Shown here in pieces: positions 47,816 through 60,541 of a DNA stretch of 64,000 bases. The first letter of the stretch is position 1. The number at the start of each line of letters is the position of its first letter. Origin of the DNA: Clusia tigrina. Lineage: Eukaryota; Arthropoda; Insecta; Diptera; Clusiidae. Under the pieces are notes generated by a model. That model did not search any database. It had not been told where the DNA came from and saw nothing but the letters and a program-made list of their open reading frames with translations. The stretch is from assembly GCA_920105625.2 (NCBI GenBank), contig OV050030.1, positions 82,859,400-82,923,399 of the forward strand. Direction: 5' to 3'. Made by a program: the position numbers and the translations under genes.

Positions 47816-48121
47816 TGTGGCAACCCGCCAAAGGTGACAGCCCACAATAACCAGTTGATCTGGCAGCGCTTATATGAGTTAATATAATTTTAGTTTTTCT
47901 GATGCAATACAGTTGTTTTATATTTTGGATAATAAATACACAAAGTATTAATATAAATTACTAAATTAAATATAGTTCAAGGAACTAAAATAAGAACAAG
48001 CACGAGTGAGGTGTACAAAATCTGTGTTCGAATTTGGAAAATCCATTTGGAATAAGATCTGGGCCAGTTGGGCAAATGAAGTACAAATAAAAGTACAAGA
48101 CGATCAGCCGAAACAATAACA
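47816..48121 (+). repeat. Putative Gypsy-1 5' LTR and leader, unit D
   Basis: Same start as in B and C. The LTR label rests on position only. Confidence 0.45.
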
Positions 48122-49467
48122 TTGATTCCAAACATGAATGAGACAAATGGAATTAGGCCATTTCTTTGTGAAGTGATTGACAAGTCGCTAATTCGTACTG
48201 AGTTGGAAAAGTGGCTAAGGGCATTTACTTTCTACATTCAGGCGGAAGAAATATCAGATGCAGTCAAGAAAAAGAATAAGCTTTTACATAATGGAGGAAC
48301 CCAATTACAGGAAGTTGCGCATAACATTCCAGGTGCTCTTACTTGTGGGGAAATAGAAGATGCCTATAAAATGTTAGTTGACAAATTGACTGACTATTTT
48401 TCCCCAAAAAGAAATTCAACATTTGAGAGGCATTTGTTTCGATAAATTAAGGCAGATTCGGGTGAAACCTTTAATAAATTCTTATTGAGGATGCGGCAAC
48501 AGGCTTCAAAGTGTGTGTTTGGTAAAACAAAGAATGATATTCTGGAAATGAGCATTAAAGACAAATTGATTGACTCCTGGGCATCTGCGGATTTAAAAAA
48601 GAGGTTATTGGAAAAAGAGCACTCTTTGAAAGAAATTATTGAAATTTGCCCAGTCCATGAGCAAATTAATGCTCACTCAAAATCAATGGAGGTTCCAAGC
48701 ACAAGTGGAGAAATCAATAAAATTGCAAATAACTGCGAATGTTTTAGATGTGGACAAAAGAATCATGACGGAAGCAGTGTAGTTTGTCCAGCCAGGAAAA
48801 TGAAATGCAACAGATGTGGCCTGTTGGGACATTTTGCCCGGGAATGCCGTACTGGTTCAAACAAACGAAAATTTTCTACATTTAATAACAGAAATCCGAA
48901 GTGTCGAGATATTGGTTATTACAAAATAAGATATATCGATGGCCAATCCAAGTCAAAAGATGATTGCTGTTTTAAAATATTTAATAAAGGAGAATCTGCG
49001 ATTGAGATAATACAGTGTTTTGTAGGCGGTAAGAAGATAAGTATGTTGATAGATTCAGGATCAAAATACAACCTCCTTTGTGAAGATAATTGGAATTTGT
49101 TGAATACCGGAAAAGCAGTCATGTGGAATACTCGATTTAAATCAGATCACCAATTCAGAGCATACGCTGGTAATGTGGCACTTACGATAAAAGCAGTTTT
49201 TGAAGCGGTTATTGGGATTGAGAGGAGTTCTAATTTGATTTCAACTTTTTATGTTATTGAGCGTGGCGAGCAATCATTGCTGGGTCAATCATTACTGCCA
49301 TCAAATTGGGTGTATTGAAGTTGGGTATAGGCGTCAATCATGTGGAGAAATTGAAAACTTTGAATAAAATTACTGGAAGGATGGCAATACGGAAAGGATG
49401 ATTTTGAATTATTTAACGATATTAAAATTAAGCCAGATTCTTTGAGGTGTACTATTAGAAATTACTG
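48122..49467 (+). pseudogene. Gypsy-1 gag-protease relic, unit D
   Basis: The most intact gag: frame 48122-48445 ends at a TAA that is in frame with 48485-49318, so a single nonsense codon (probably from CAA) separates them. Two knuckles and the Asp-Ser-Gly-Ser protease site are kept. Arg-to-Met and Glu-to-Lys changes occur near the start of the second frame. Confidence 0.82.
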
Positions 49468-50206
49468 AGTAAAAATCAATAACAAACGGAGGCTAAACGG
49501 CTTTTCCATGAAAATTAAACTTATAAGTAGTAGGCTAGTATACAGTTGTCATTTTAGCGAAAACTTTAAAATTATTGTTTGAAGCTGGCTTTAGCTCAAA
49601 AAGTGCATTTTTGGGTACCGTAATTCTATAAATTTTCCCTCCCACTTATACCTTACAAAAATCTACTTGTTGAGTTTCAAATCAAATAGACTTTGATTTC
49701 GGGTGAAACGATAAGAAAGAAATTAAAATGTGGATTTGGATGGAGGCAATAAAATTATGAGGAAGATATATTACGGAAGTATTAAATAAAAGAGAAATAT
49801 CAGGAGAGAAAAACTGGACGAAGGACAGAAGTACCAGATGAAAACAGGTCGAAAGGTCAACCGAACAGAAGAACAATATAGAAAACAAGGTGGAAGAATC
49901 AACATACTCTTATAATATAAACTGTGAATTTGTAAAAATAATATAACAAATATAAAGTTATTGAGTTAAATAAAATCATAAAACATAAGGACTAAGGATC
50001 AAGAGAGCTTTCTGTATACGAGTCCTGGAATCCGCTGAATTCAACAGCGATAAATAGTCGTTACATCGTGAACTGAAATATCTAGATTATTTGTGTAAAT
50101 GAGCAAGGAATCCGCCTTAGTGATGACCATTTAAATGCGATTATAAACTATGCATTGTCCACATATGCTAAGGAGGTTCCAAAAGTTCTTGGTCTGTTTT
50201 CATATT
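49468..50206. other. AT-rich Gypsy-1 trailing sequence, unit D
   Basis: No gene. The CCAGATGAAAAC sequence near 49835 matches B, while A and C have CCAGATAGAAAAC. Confidence 0.5.
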
Positions 50207-50440
50207 TTATACGCTTTGAAGAATTGTAAGCAGGAGCCTCGATCGCTTACAATTCTTCTGGGTCTGCTGAGATCCATGAAATACTTCAACGTGACTCAGC
50301 ATCTGTTGTTGTTTTAGAATAATAAGCCACTGGATTAAATTGTTCATCGTCTTGCCTCTGTTGAAATATGGCACCATAGCCTTTAGAACTAGCATCTTGT
50401 GCTTTGAACGTAAATCGTGCATTTCTTTTTGGTAGCTCAA
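50207..50440 (-). pseudogene. Gypsy RNase H/integrase fragment, unit D
   Basis: As in B and C, with the perfect 13-bp hairpin. Confidence 0.65.
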
Positions 50441-50930
50441 CTGCGCCCAACATCAGAAGCAGGTACTATCGGTACACGGTAGAGGATGCAACGCAGGAAT
50501 TCTAGTTGTGGTCAACAACTACAACATTTTGGCACGCTCCAACAAAACAAACACGAAGGCCCATCATATCCTTACATGGCGCTTAATAATACCAATAATA
50601 CACTCAAAACACCAACTATTCCACTCAAAACACAAAAATTCCCAACCACAAGCTACTTTTAGGTAAATTAAGTCCTAATTTTACATACATTTATAACTAT
50701 AAATACGCATACTTATTAAAATTTGTTTAATCTTAACTTTAAACTCATAACCTAATAATCGTATTGATTGTTAAGTCAATAAATATTATCTATTACTATA
50801 ATGAACTCTTACTCATAATAAAAAGTCATTCCCCCAAAATAATATCTATTCAAGAATCTTACCTCCACTCCACAAAAAATATACCTATTCCAATAAACTA
50901 TTAACTATATTCATTAAACACGTCAGTTAA
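50441..50930. other. AT-rich unassigned sequence, deleted form, unit D
   Basis: Same net 249-bp deletion and same joint as in C. Confidence 0.6.
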
Positions 50931-51294
50931 ATTCATATGGCGGAGTCATGCTACTCATTCATAATTCATTACAACATCAAAAAATCCAACTGAACAACGG
51001 CTTTGACGCAATAGCTTGCGAGATACTCTCACAAGTAAAATTTACAACAGTCTCCACTTACATACATAATAAAATTCAAGAAAGCTATTCTCAAACGCGA
51101 AAACATCATCAATCAACGACTTTTCGTATTAAATAAATCCTCGCCAGTGGATAAAATTTGGAGTAATATCAGAAGGTTTAACGGATATAAATCTATGCAC
51201 GGTATCCATAGTATAAATTCAATTATCCCCCTTTTCACGAATAATAAGCCGCACCTAATGTCAACCGAATTCTTGTTCCGATCGTTTATTTAGC
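50931..51294 (+). pseudogene. Jockey-like LINE endonuclease fragment, unit D
   Basis: Frame 50948-51136, same protein as in the other units. Confidence 0.6.
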
Positions 51295-51396
51295 CGCCCC
51301 CATCAGAATGTTCGTTTTTTTTATTTTGCTTCTTTCCTTCTTTTTTTGTTTCCACTTGTCCGCTTTTCTAGTGAATGCGGCCAGTCAAAAACCTAG

Positions 51397-51438
51397 TGAC
51401 TATTCTGAGGTAGAGATAGCGCTGCCTCAGACTAGTCA
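51397..51438. repeat. 42-bp near-palindrome, unit D
   Basis: Unchanged. Confidence 0.7.
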
Positions 51439-51971
51439 AAATTCAAAAGTGAGTTGACTGACCGGCTTGACCGCTAAAACAGTCAATGATAGAATAGCGG
51501 AGGAGGCCAAGGAATTGGGAAAGGAACGGTTTTTTGAAAGAAAGCTAAAAGTCATTTAAGGCGGTGGTAGCAAAATAAACGGCCTCTGTTAAGTTTGAAT
51601 AATTTGTCGGTTACATGTTCGGAGCGGGAGAAAAAATTACGGAAATGAAGGAATAGTTGTGATATGAGAAGGAGAGTTAAATTGAAACTTAAATTTAAAA
51701 AAATGGTGCGCCTCATAAAAGATAAACTGCAGACATGCAACAAAAGTGAAATATTTCCTATAAGTGAAATTGTGTTTTTACAATAAAATGTGGAATTGAT
51801 CAAACAGTCAGAAAAAATATTCAAATTCGATTTTGTTTAAAAAAGACTAAAGAGGCAGAGTTTTGTGTGTGGTTCAACAATATTCGTTATTGGGTGCAAA
51901 TAAAGGAAAGGGAAAAGGAAGCTGCCGCCCGCCTCGTCAGGCAAAGATAAGTAATTATAATTATATACATC

Positions 51972-52195
<224 letters not shown>

Positions 52196-52491
52196 GCTGC
52201 TCGCGTGCTCAACGTTGCGCTGCCAATAAAAAACGAAATATTTGTTATATCGTATATATAATATATGATAAAATACGTTCTTGCGAATTTATTGGTTATA
52301 TCGTACATATAATATATGATGGAATACGTTTCTGCAAATTTCTAGAGATTGTGTTAAGTCTAGTAATTAATATAACTTTTAATTGCACAAAACGCTCTAT
52401 AACACGTCACCACAGCTTCAGCAAAGAAAGAGAAAGAGAATTGCATGAAAGGCCGGAAACACGAAGTGTGTTGTTCAGCAGCCAACACAGG

Positions 52492-53565
52492 CTAGTTCCG
52501 GTTGCCCATAAACACGCTGTGCGACAGCGACGATTGCGGCGATGTCGATCGGGTTGGCGATGGTGATCGGGATACCTGTAGCGATGGCGACGATGTTGGG
52601 TCACTCACCTCGAGGTGGGCCGGCTTCAAGCAGTCCGTAGAGATGGCTTTCTCGACGCCGTTCAAGTCGATGATGCAACTCTTGTCGTTGACCCGGCGAA
52701 TTACCTTATGGGGGCCCGTATATGGCGGCTCGAGTGGCCTCCGGATTTTGTCCAGCTTGCAGAATACGTGCGTGCAGGTGCGCAATTTTTTGAAGACGAA
52801 CGGCTTCTGTCTCGAGTGGTTGGACGCTGGTACTGGCTTGATCGCTTTTACCAGCTTGCGCAACTGCTCGACGAAAACCGGTTGGGTGGTAGGGTCGTTC
52901 TGTTGTCCGAAGAATTCCTCCGGCAGGCGTAGTTGGGTGCCGAAGAGCATCTCAGCTGGAGTTGCTTTGAGATCCTCTTTGTACGCCGTCCGCATCCCCA
53001 ATAGCACTGTTGGCAAGGCGTCTGGCCATGTTGTCTCTGGACTGCACATCAAGGCCGCTTTTAGTGTGTGGTGTAGTCTCTCCACCATGCCGTTTGACTG
53101 TGGGTGGTAAGGCGTTGTGTGAACATGATTAGCACCAGTCATTTTCGCGAGAGCCGTGAATAGCTCCCCTCGAATTGACCCCCCTGGTCGGAGGTGATGG
53201 TGAGTGGCGTGCCGAAAGTGCAGACCCAACTGTGGAAGAACGCTCGTGCGACGGTCACAGCTCGAATGTCCGGGAGTGGGACAGCCACCGGCCATCGGGA
53301 AAAGCGGTCGATGATGGTCAGGCAGTGCGACAGTCAGCGGTAGCTTGATCAGGCCAACATGAACGTGGCAGAACCTGTCATCTGTCTCCCCGAAGCTTTG
53401 CAACTCGGCGCGATTGTGGCGATGGACCTTCTTGCGTTGGCATGGTTGGCATTCACGGGCCCAGCGGAGCGCGTCCTTGCGCATGCTTGGCCAGAAGTAT
53501 TTCGCCACCAGACGTTTCGCCGTTGCTCGACCACTTGGGTGGCAAATAGGGCCGTGTCGCTCCAT
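52492..53565 (-). pseudogene. Gypsy-2 integrase, unit D
   Basis: 357 codons, same hidden catalytic core as in C; a few substitutions in the out-of-frame stretch. Confidence 0.83.
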
Positions 53566-54124
53566 CGGTAACCAGACAGTAGATCTCGCTGTCGTTGAAA
53601 GCGAGGCGATCCAGTTGGATACGCGGGTTCTCCAGCAGGTGAGGCAGCTCTACGTCAGAGGCTTGCTCCAGGCTGATAGTGGCTTCGTCGAGGATGGAAG
53701 GCATCGAGACCGTACAGGTTCGCGAAAGTGCATCTGCCACAAAGTTTTCTCCCCCGGGAACGTACACAAATCGTGCGATGAACTGGAGCATGAAGTCCAG
53801 GTGCCTGCTCTGCCTCGGCGTTGCCTTGTCCGAGCGTTGGTGTGCGGCGAAGGCGAGCGGCTTGTGGTCCGTGTGGATTGTGAAGACGTGTGCCTCCAGG
53901 ATCCTCCTGAAGTGTCTGACTGCGGCATACACCGCGAGCAACTCCCTGTCGTAAGCGCTGTAGCGAGTTTCTGGGGGATTGAGCTTCCTAGAGAAGAACC
54001 CCAAAGTGTTCCAGGTCCCATCGGGTTGCTCTTGGTTGAGTGCCGCTCCGATGGCGGTGCTCGGTGCGTCGGTGTAGAGAGCGATTGGCGCGGTAGGCGA
54101 GAGGAAAGCTGAATTTGTGGCCAC
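53453..54124 (-). pseudogene. Gypsy-2 RNase H, N-terminally shortened, unit D
   Basis: The frame covers the acidic RNase H motifs and tether (223 codons). Its upstream part is lost through the 242-bp deletion. Confidence 0.82.
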
Positions 54125-54822
54125 TGCGATACTCGCCTTACACTGCTGGAATGCCTGCTCTGTTTGCGTCGTCCAGCTAATCGCTTGATGCGTAGATTCG
54201 CCCCTTTCAGCGTCTTCAACAATTGGCTCAAATGGTGCAGGTGTTCGTCATGCGTCTCGGATGCGATGAGCAGGTCGTCTACGTAGCCCTTCACGAAGGG
54301 AAGTTTCCTCAGTAGGTGATTAATTACCCGCTGAAGCGTTTGCGCGGAGTTACGCAGGCCTAATGGCATACCAACGAGCTCGAAGTGGCCGAAAGGTGTT
54401 GTGACTGCCGTTTTCGGGATGTCCGCTTTGGCAACCGGGATTTGGTAGGAGGCTTTCTGCGGATCTATTACAGAGAAGACTTTTCCCCGGCTCTCCTGGA
54501 TCAGGTCCTCGATGATCGGAAGAGGATATCGGTCTGGCAAGGTGCACGCGTTGAGGCGGCGATAGTCGCCAGTGGCTCGCCAGCTTCCATTCGGCTTTGG
54601 TACCATGTGTAGCGGACTAGCCCATGGGCTCGATGATGGGCGTACCACCCCCTTGTCGAGGAGGTCAGCGAACTCTTCTTTGGCAGCAGCACGTCGTGAC
54701 GATGAAGTGTCATACCGGCAAGTCTGGTACAGTGGCCATGACCCCTGCTGGTGAAGCGAGTTGCAGGAAGCGCTGGACGAGCTCTCTATACCGGTCGCCG
54801 TGTGGTCCCACAGGTTCATCAA
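53650..54822 (-). pseudogene. Gypsy-2 RT fused to out-of-frame RNase H, unit D
   Basis: 390 codons. RT is normal through Tyr-Val-Asp-Asp and about 30 more residues; the deletion then joins it to the RNase H region in the wrong frame, giving a Ser/Thr/Arg-rich tail of no meaning. The length of this frame is accidental. Confidence 0.82.
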
Positions 54823-55356
54823 TGCGAGCCACTGTGGAGATGCCGTAGATCCGAGCCGAGTCCATGCGGCCCGTTACCGCGAAATTGATAAGGGGGTCTA
54901 CGATGCGTCGTCCCCTCAAGTCTAACAGGAGCCCATAGTATGCCAGAAAGTCCGCCCCGAGAATGGCGGTTTGCACATCGGTCACAGTGAACGCCCAAGT
55001 AAAATCCCGTCCTAGGGCGAGGTTCAGCTTCAGCGTGAGCTGCCCGTATGTGGCTATCGGCGACGAGTTNNNNNNNNNNNNNNNNNNNNNNNNNNNNNNN
55101 NNNNNNNNNNNNNNNNNNNNNNNNNNNNNNNNNNNNNNNNNNNNNNNNNNNNNNNNNNNNNNNNNNNNNNNNNNNNNNNNNNNNNNNNNNNNNNNNNNNN
55201 NNNNNNNNNNNNNNNNNNNNNNNNNNNNNNNNNNNNNNNNNNNNNNNNNNNNNNNNNNNNNNNNNNNNNGGCGGCGTACAGCGTGAGGCTGTTTCGCTGT
55301 AGTTTGCGGGCGACCGTTCCCCTCGGCAGTAAGGAGACCACTGAACCCGAGTCCAC
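54710..55356 (-). pseudogene. Gypsy-2 aspartic protease, interrupted by assembly gap, unit D
   Basis: N-terminal side 55270-55356 has the Asp-Ser-Gly-Ser site; C-terminal side 54710-54985 has the Gly-Ala-Asp-Phe strand. The flanks of the gap join without loss when compared with C. Confidence 0.8.
55070..55269. other. Assembly gap (200 N)
   Basis: Exactly 200 N. Left flank ends CGACGAGTT and right flank starts GGCGGCGTAC; unit C reads these two without a base between. The D-to-C offset rises by exactly 200 across it. So the gap is a placeholder and not missing protease sequence. Confidence 0.98.
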
Positions 55357-55431
55357 GAGAAAGCGACTGGATGTTGTTCGATCCGTTACGTGTAGACGTT
55401 TTTCGGTTGGTGGATGGTCGGCGTCATTCGC

Positions 55432-56386
55432 TCAAGTCGGCGTCGGCAGCGCTAGTTTCCCAACGGCGTCGAGGCGGCGGCCACGGTGGCGGCAAAAACA
55501 CACGGTGGTCGGCACTGCTGTGCTGTCACCCGGTATTCCTGGTGATACCAACATTGGCCAGGCGCTGTAGAGCGATCTCGGTGCAGGCTGCGTGCACGGA
55601 ATTACCCGTTGAATCGTGCGACGATCTGTTCGCGAATGGAGAGCGGGGTCTCGGAGACGAGAGTGGAGGTGACGTAGCTGCCACTGTAGGTCCATTGTCG
55701 ACCAGCTCGTCAGCTGCCTCTGCGAGCTCCTCCAGGCTGGTACCTTTCAAAATCTTCAGAAGCCGTCGCGTTAACGGCGGCATCAACTCGAGCCACTTCA
55801 CTCGGATAACGGCATCCGTGGCCCTGTCACCTGCCAAGGCGCGCAGCTGCCGCAGGAGTTGAGACAGCTTCCTGTCACCCAGCTCGAGTTGGGTGAGCAG
55901 CTTGTGGAGCTGTCGATCCGCCGAGACGGTGAGGCGACTTAGTATGGCTGCCTTCAGCGCCTCATACTTCCCCACGAACGGCACCGTGCGGAGTACATCC
56001 GCAACCTCGGAAATAGTCTCCGGGTCGAGCGCCGCAACTACTAAATTGTAACGGCTGTTGTCGTTTCGCACATGGTGGACCTGGAACGCTGCCTCGATCT
56101 GATAAAACCACAGATCAGGGTTACTCCTCCAGAAAGGTGGGAGCCGGCAGCTGTTCACCGCCACGATCACGGGCGGCGACGAAAAGGAGGCGTATCCCCT
56201 AGGTTCCCCTGCACGGTGTGGCGGCGGGTGTGTCGGTAGCAGCAATGGCGCTAGCATAGCCAGCTGTGCGTGCGCATGCACGTGCGGTGAATGTGGCTGC
56301 TGGTGCGGAGCTTGTGTTGCTTGAGTCGGCGGCTGCTGCGGTGGTGCCGGCGGCACCGGTCCTGAGGCCGCTGGCAAGTGGAGCAT
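55432..56386 (-). pseudogene. Gypsy-2 gag with CHCC finger, unit D
   Basis: Gag 55526-56386 and finger frame 55432-55695. Two residues near 74-76 differ from the other units (Ile-Glu became Ile-Val, Ala became Val). Confidence 0.82.
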
Positions 56387-56443
56387 CCTGTGCGTCGTGT
56401 GCTGGTTATATAATATACCCCTCTGGGTGGGGCGAATACGTGT

Positions 56444-56461
56444 ATCACGTCGGGGTCACCA
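56444..56461 (-). promoter_or_regulatory. Primer-binding site for tRNA-Trp, unit D
   Basis: All 18 bases match. Confidence 0.9.
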
Positions 56462-56611
56462 ATTTGGCTGCTCGCATGTTCAACGTTGCGTAATTAATAT
56501 AACTTTTAATTGCGCTCTATAACACGTCACCACAGCTTCAGCACAGAAAGAGAAAGAGAGTTGGATGAAAGGCCGGAAACACGAAGTGTGTTGTTCAGCA
56601 GCCAACAGAGG

Positions 56612-58333
56612 CTAGTTCCGCTTGCCCATAAACATGCTGTGCAGGTATCCCCGAAAACCTCCGTGGCCTGTCAGCAATTGTGTGACGTAGAAATTCACCT
56701 CACCATGAGACCCTTTTACCCATTTCTGAATGTTGGGGATCAGCCCTCTTGTCCAGCGGCCATTTGTAGAAGTATCCCACTGGGCTTGCCACTCTTGAAG
56801 GGTCTTCCGCTCTCCAATTTCCAAGAGCTCCTCTACATTTGTCGCGTGTGTCCCTTTGGCGTGGTAGAGGTTCATCGCTTCTTTCGCTAGCAAGTTCACG
56901 GGAATCATGCCGGCTATTACCAAAGTGGCATCTGTGGATACGATGCGGTATGCGCAGATCACTCGTAGTGCACTTCTCCTGTATGCTGCGTCAATGGTGC
57001 GGACGTAAGCGTTCACATCCGCGTTTTCGGCCCATATTGGCGCCCCATAGAGAATAATGGATCTGACAACCCCGGCGATGAGTCGCCTTTTCCGCTGTCT
57101 GGGTCCTCCCACGTTGGGCATTATTCTACAAAGGAGAGAACATGTGTTTCCTGCCTTATCTACCAAGCGCCGCAGATGTTCTTTGAAGGTAAGCCGCGCG
57201 TCTATCCACACCACTCCTAGGTACTTGAGGTGTGGAATCGTGGTTATGGCACATCTACCAACTCTTATTTCCACTACCTCCAATACTCTGGGGCTCGAAA
57301 CCAGGATTGCCTCGGTCTTGTGTTCAGCCAAGCTAAGTCCAACGTTTGCAAGCCATCTTCCGACGGTAGCCACAGTTCGGTTGGCCTCTGCTACCACTTC
57401 CTCCAAGTATTTAGCTGTGATTACCAATGCTATGTCGTCCGCGTATCCGATGAGTTTGACACCATCAGGGACCTGTACGCGGAGGATGCCGTCGTACATA
57501 GCATTCCAGAGTAACGGTCCAAGCACCGATCCCTGGGGAACTTCTCCAAGAATTTTGTGCGACTCCACACCTTTTTCGGACTGGTAGAGCAGGATCCTAT
57601 CGCTGAAGTAGCTGGCAATCATTCGTCTCAGGTAGATGGGTACCCCAAACTCTGCTAACGCTTTGGCTATGCGCTCCCAGCTAGCTGAGTTGAAAGTGTT
57701 TTTGACATCTAGGGTGACCACAAGGCAATACCTCTTGGTTCCACCCCTCCATCGTTTCCCCTGGATCGCTGTTTTAGCTGTCTGGACAAGTTCGTTGATG
57801 GCGTCCACGGTAGATCTCGCCTTCCGGAAACCATATTGCCGTTTTGAGAGCCCTCCAGATTTTGCAATGGCCTCATCAATCCTGTCAGAGATTATCCGCT
57901 CCAGAATTGTTCCCGCCGTATCTAACATGCAGAGCGGGCGGTACGCTGAAGGGTCCTCTGTTGGTTTGTTGGCTTTCAGCACCAGGACCAATCGTTGCCT
58001 CTTCCATCTCTTGGTGAAAATGCCTTCTCTCAGGCAAGCGTCGTACATTTTCCTCATTGGCTCTGGGTTCAGTGCAGCTGCGGTCTTGAGCACTCGGTTG
58101 GGGATTCCATCTGGGCCGGGTGCTTTCTGGTCTCCAAACTTCCCAACCGCCCGCAACACATCGTCTATAGTCAGACTAGGTATTGATTCCTCCGTTTGCT
58201 CCAGAGGGAGCTCGTATAGGACATAATTCTGTACTGGAAAGAGCTGTGCCACTATGCGTCTGAGCAACATTGGACAGGTTGGGGCTGGCTGCCAATAACA
58301 GGGCAATTTTCGCATGACAAGTCTATATGCCAT
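56612..58333 (-). CDS. R1-clade LINE reverse transcriptase frame, unit D
   Basis: 573 codons, same protein as in B (Asn212). Catalytic motifs intact, LTR-encoded end. Confidence 0.88.
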   Translation of the reverse strand: MAYRLVMRKLPCYWQPAPTCPMLLRRIVAQLFPVQNYVLYELPLEQTEESIPSLTIDDVLRAVGKFGDQKAPGPDGIPNRVLKTAAALNPEPMRKMYDACLREGIFTKRWKRQRLVLVLKANKPTEDPSAYRPLCMLDTAGTILERIISDRIDEAIAKSGGLSKRQYGFRKARSTVDAINELVQTAKTAIQGKRWRGGTKRYCLVVTLDVKNTFNSASWERIAKALAEFGVPIYLRRMIASYFSDRILLYQSEKGVESHKILGEVPQGSVLGPLLWNAMYDGILRVQVPDGVKLIGYADDIALVITAKYLEEVVAEANRTVATVGRWLANVGLSLAEHKTEAILVSSPRVLEVVEIRVGRCAITTIPHLKYLGVVWIDARLTFKEHLRRLVDKAGNTCSLLCRIMPNVGGPRQRKRRLIAGVVRSIILYGAPIWAENADVNAYVRTIDAAYRRSALRVICAYRIVSTDATLVIAGMIPVNLLAKEAMNLYHAKGTHATNVEELLEIGERKTLQEWQAQWDTSTNGRWTRGLIPNIQKWVKGSHGEVNFYVTQLLTGHGGFRGYLHSMFMGKRN

Positions 58334-59234
58334 GCCCCATGGGTAATCCTCAACTTGTGCGCATAATTCAGAGAATCTGGTGCTTTTGCTCTTCTTAATT
58401 GCCTATTTAGAACTTTTCTGATTTCCTTGAAGGCCTGGTGCTTCTGCAGGGAATCTGGTTTCCGTATGGAACGTTGATACATTCTCCTCGCAGCATGGCA
58501 TGCTTTGCGGAGTTCACCTATTGCATCCGTCCACCAGTAGACAGGTTTATGCCTCCCACCATATGCTCTCCTGGGCATTGCCGCGTAGGAGGCGTTTTCT
58601 GACTTCCTTGCCAGCTGATTCGCCATTTCTTCTGCATTGCCTTCCAGCACCAAACCTTCAAGCATCATTTCTAGGACGTGTTAGTCACGGCTGTTTGTCC
58701 TCCAGCCTTTCAATGTCGGACCTATCCGCTGCCATTTCCGGGGCTTCTCCAGTTTGCAGATGATAGCTTGGTAATCGCTGTGGGTGTATATGTCACTCAC
58801 CAGATATTTTGCACCCCTCACCAGCCTGCTACATACGAAGATTAGGTGTATCGCAGAGCTGGCACCTCCTCTGGCAAAAGTCATCTCGCCGGTATTCAAG
58901 AGGATGGCGTCAAGTGCTGCGAGTGCATCCATGAGGATATGACCCATTCAGTTGCCCATGCGTTGAAATCGCCAGCAATTACTACAGGGTTCCTGCCGTG
59001 CGCATCTAGAACGAGTCTATCTACCGCCGACTCAAACTCATCCGTAGTTAGGCTTGGTGCCATGTAGCAACTGTAAACCGTGGTTCCTCCTATGGTTGCC
59101 CTGAATAATTTTTCATCCCTCCTGACGTCCGCGAGTTTAGGTGGCTTGACTCCACACACCCATATTGCAGCTCGGCAAGTATTGTCCTCGACACAGACTC
59201 CTTGGTGCTTCCGACGATATGGTTCACTGAGCAC
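58252..59234 (-). pseudogene. R1-clade LINE endonuclease and linker, broken, unit D
   Basis: Frames 58896-59234, 58681-58947 and 58252-58668; same lesions as in A. Confidence 0.78.
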
Positions 59235-59264
59235 AGCAGTGATTGAGGTTCAGCTGGAGTAACT

Positions 59265-60502
59265 TCATTCCATGAGTTTTGACTCCTTTACTGCTTGCTT
59301 ATACGACGAACATATTCTGCATCCTGTCGAGTGATCCGTATCCTTGCGCCTCCTTTGGCCTTTGGTCTTGCAGAGTGCACAGGTTGGGCTTTTGCTACAC
59401 TCGCTGGCGTTGTGGCCTTCGCTGATCTGGCTCTGTATGCAAGCTCCCTTGAGGACTTGTGTCAACCCTTGCATGGCCTCCGTGCTCCGGCATAGACAAC
59501 CATGGGATCATGAAGGCGACTGTACTACGGGCAGCGATAACGACTCTGAGCGGGAACCCAAAACGCATGAACAAGATAAATAACAAAGAAAACAACAACA
59601 ACAACAATAACGAGGGAGCAAAAAACATCCGAGGGAGCCGCATCTGTAGCACCGATTCCGCCAGTCCTCCTTGCTACTACACTTTTTGGCAATATGGCCA
59701 ATCTCCATGCACTTGTAGCAACGTGTGGGTACTACCTTTCCAAACACCCAACAAGAGGTCCATCCGACTCTCAGTTTCCCGGCCAGTACCGCCGCATCCG
59801 CCTTTTGCCTTTTGGGTACCGCTCGGCTCGTTGGGCTGGTTCCGTCGTCTTCTGCGTTTTCGCGGGGACGCTTCGGCATTGCAACGGAAGCCGCGTAGCT
59901 CCTTGCCAGTGGCGATACGCTGGCTTGGACCTCCTTGTCCTCCTGCGCTTTACAGATTTGCATATGCTTGTTTGCTCGCTGCAGTAGTGGTGGTTGAACG
60001 GTGACGATGCCATCGGCATCCCGTTCTTGCGCCACTTCTAGGCACATGTCGCGGATCTTCGCAGCCTTTCGTTTAATGTCCGAATGGACATTATGTCGCT
60101 GATGAGTGCCTCGGTATGCCACTCTAGCACAGCCATTTTCCCCTTCGCATTCACTTCCGGCGGCGGGTAGATTGCCATCTTCCCTAGCATGTCTGACTTA
60201 CATGCCACCTGCATTTGCATCTCCCCCGGATCACCCAGGGAGTTTCTCCGCACCGTCAGTCGCTGGTCCTGCCCACCACTAGGTGGGGTCCGGCGCAGTA
60301 TGGAGCTTCTATTGAAAGGGTCCTGCTCCCTGCTTTTGTTTTTTGCTCCCTCGTTATTGTTGTTGTTGGTTTCTTTGTTATTTATTTTGTTCATGCGTTT
60401 TGGGTTCCCGCTCAGAGTCGTTATCGCTGCCCGTAGTACAGTCGCCTTCATGATCCCATGGTTGTCTATGCCGGAGCACGGAGGCCATGCAAGGGTTGAC
60501 AA
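59265..60502 (-). pseudogene. R1-clade LINE ORF1, disrupted, unit D
   Basis: Same split knuckle; shares the CGCAGCC change with C. Confidence 0.75.
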
Positions 60503-60541
60503 AAGTCCTCAAGGGAGCTTGCATACAGAGCCAGATCAGCG
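59420..60541. repeat. Inverted duplication inside LINE ORF1, unit D
   Basis: Arms 59420-59627 and 60338-60541, as in A. Confidence 0.9.

Noticed and set aside
53650..54822. 390-codon frame in unit D as a novel RT fusion gene
   Set aside because: It is produced by a 242-bp deletion that joins RT to RNase H sequence in the wrong frame.
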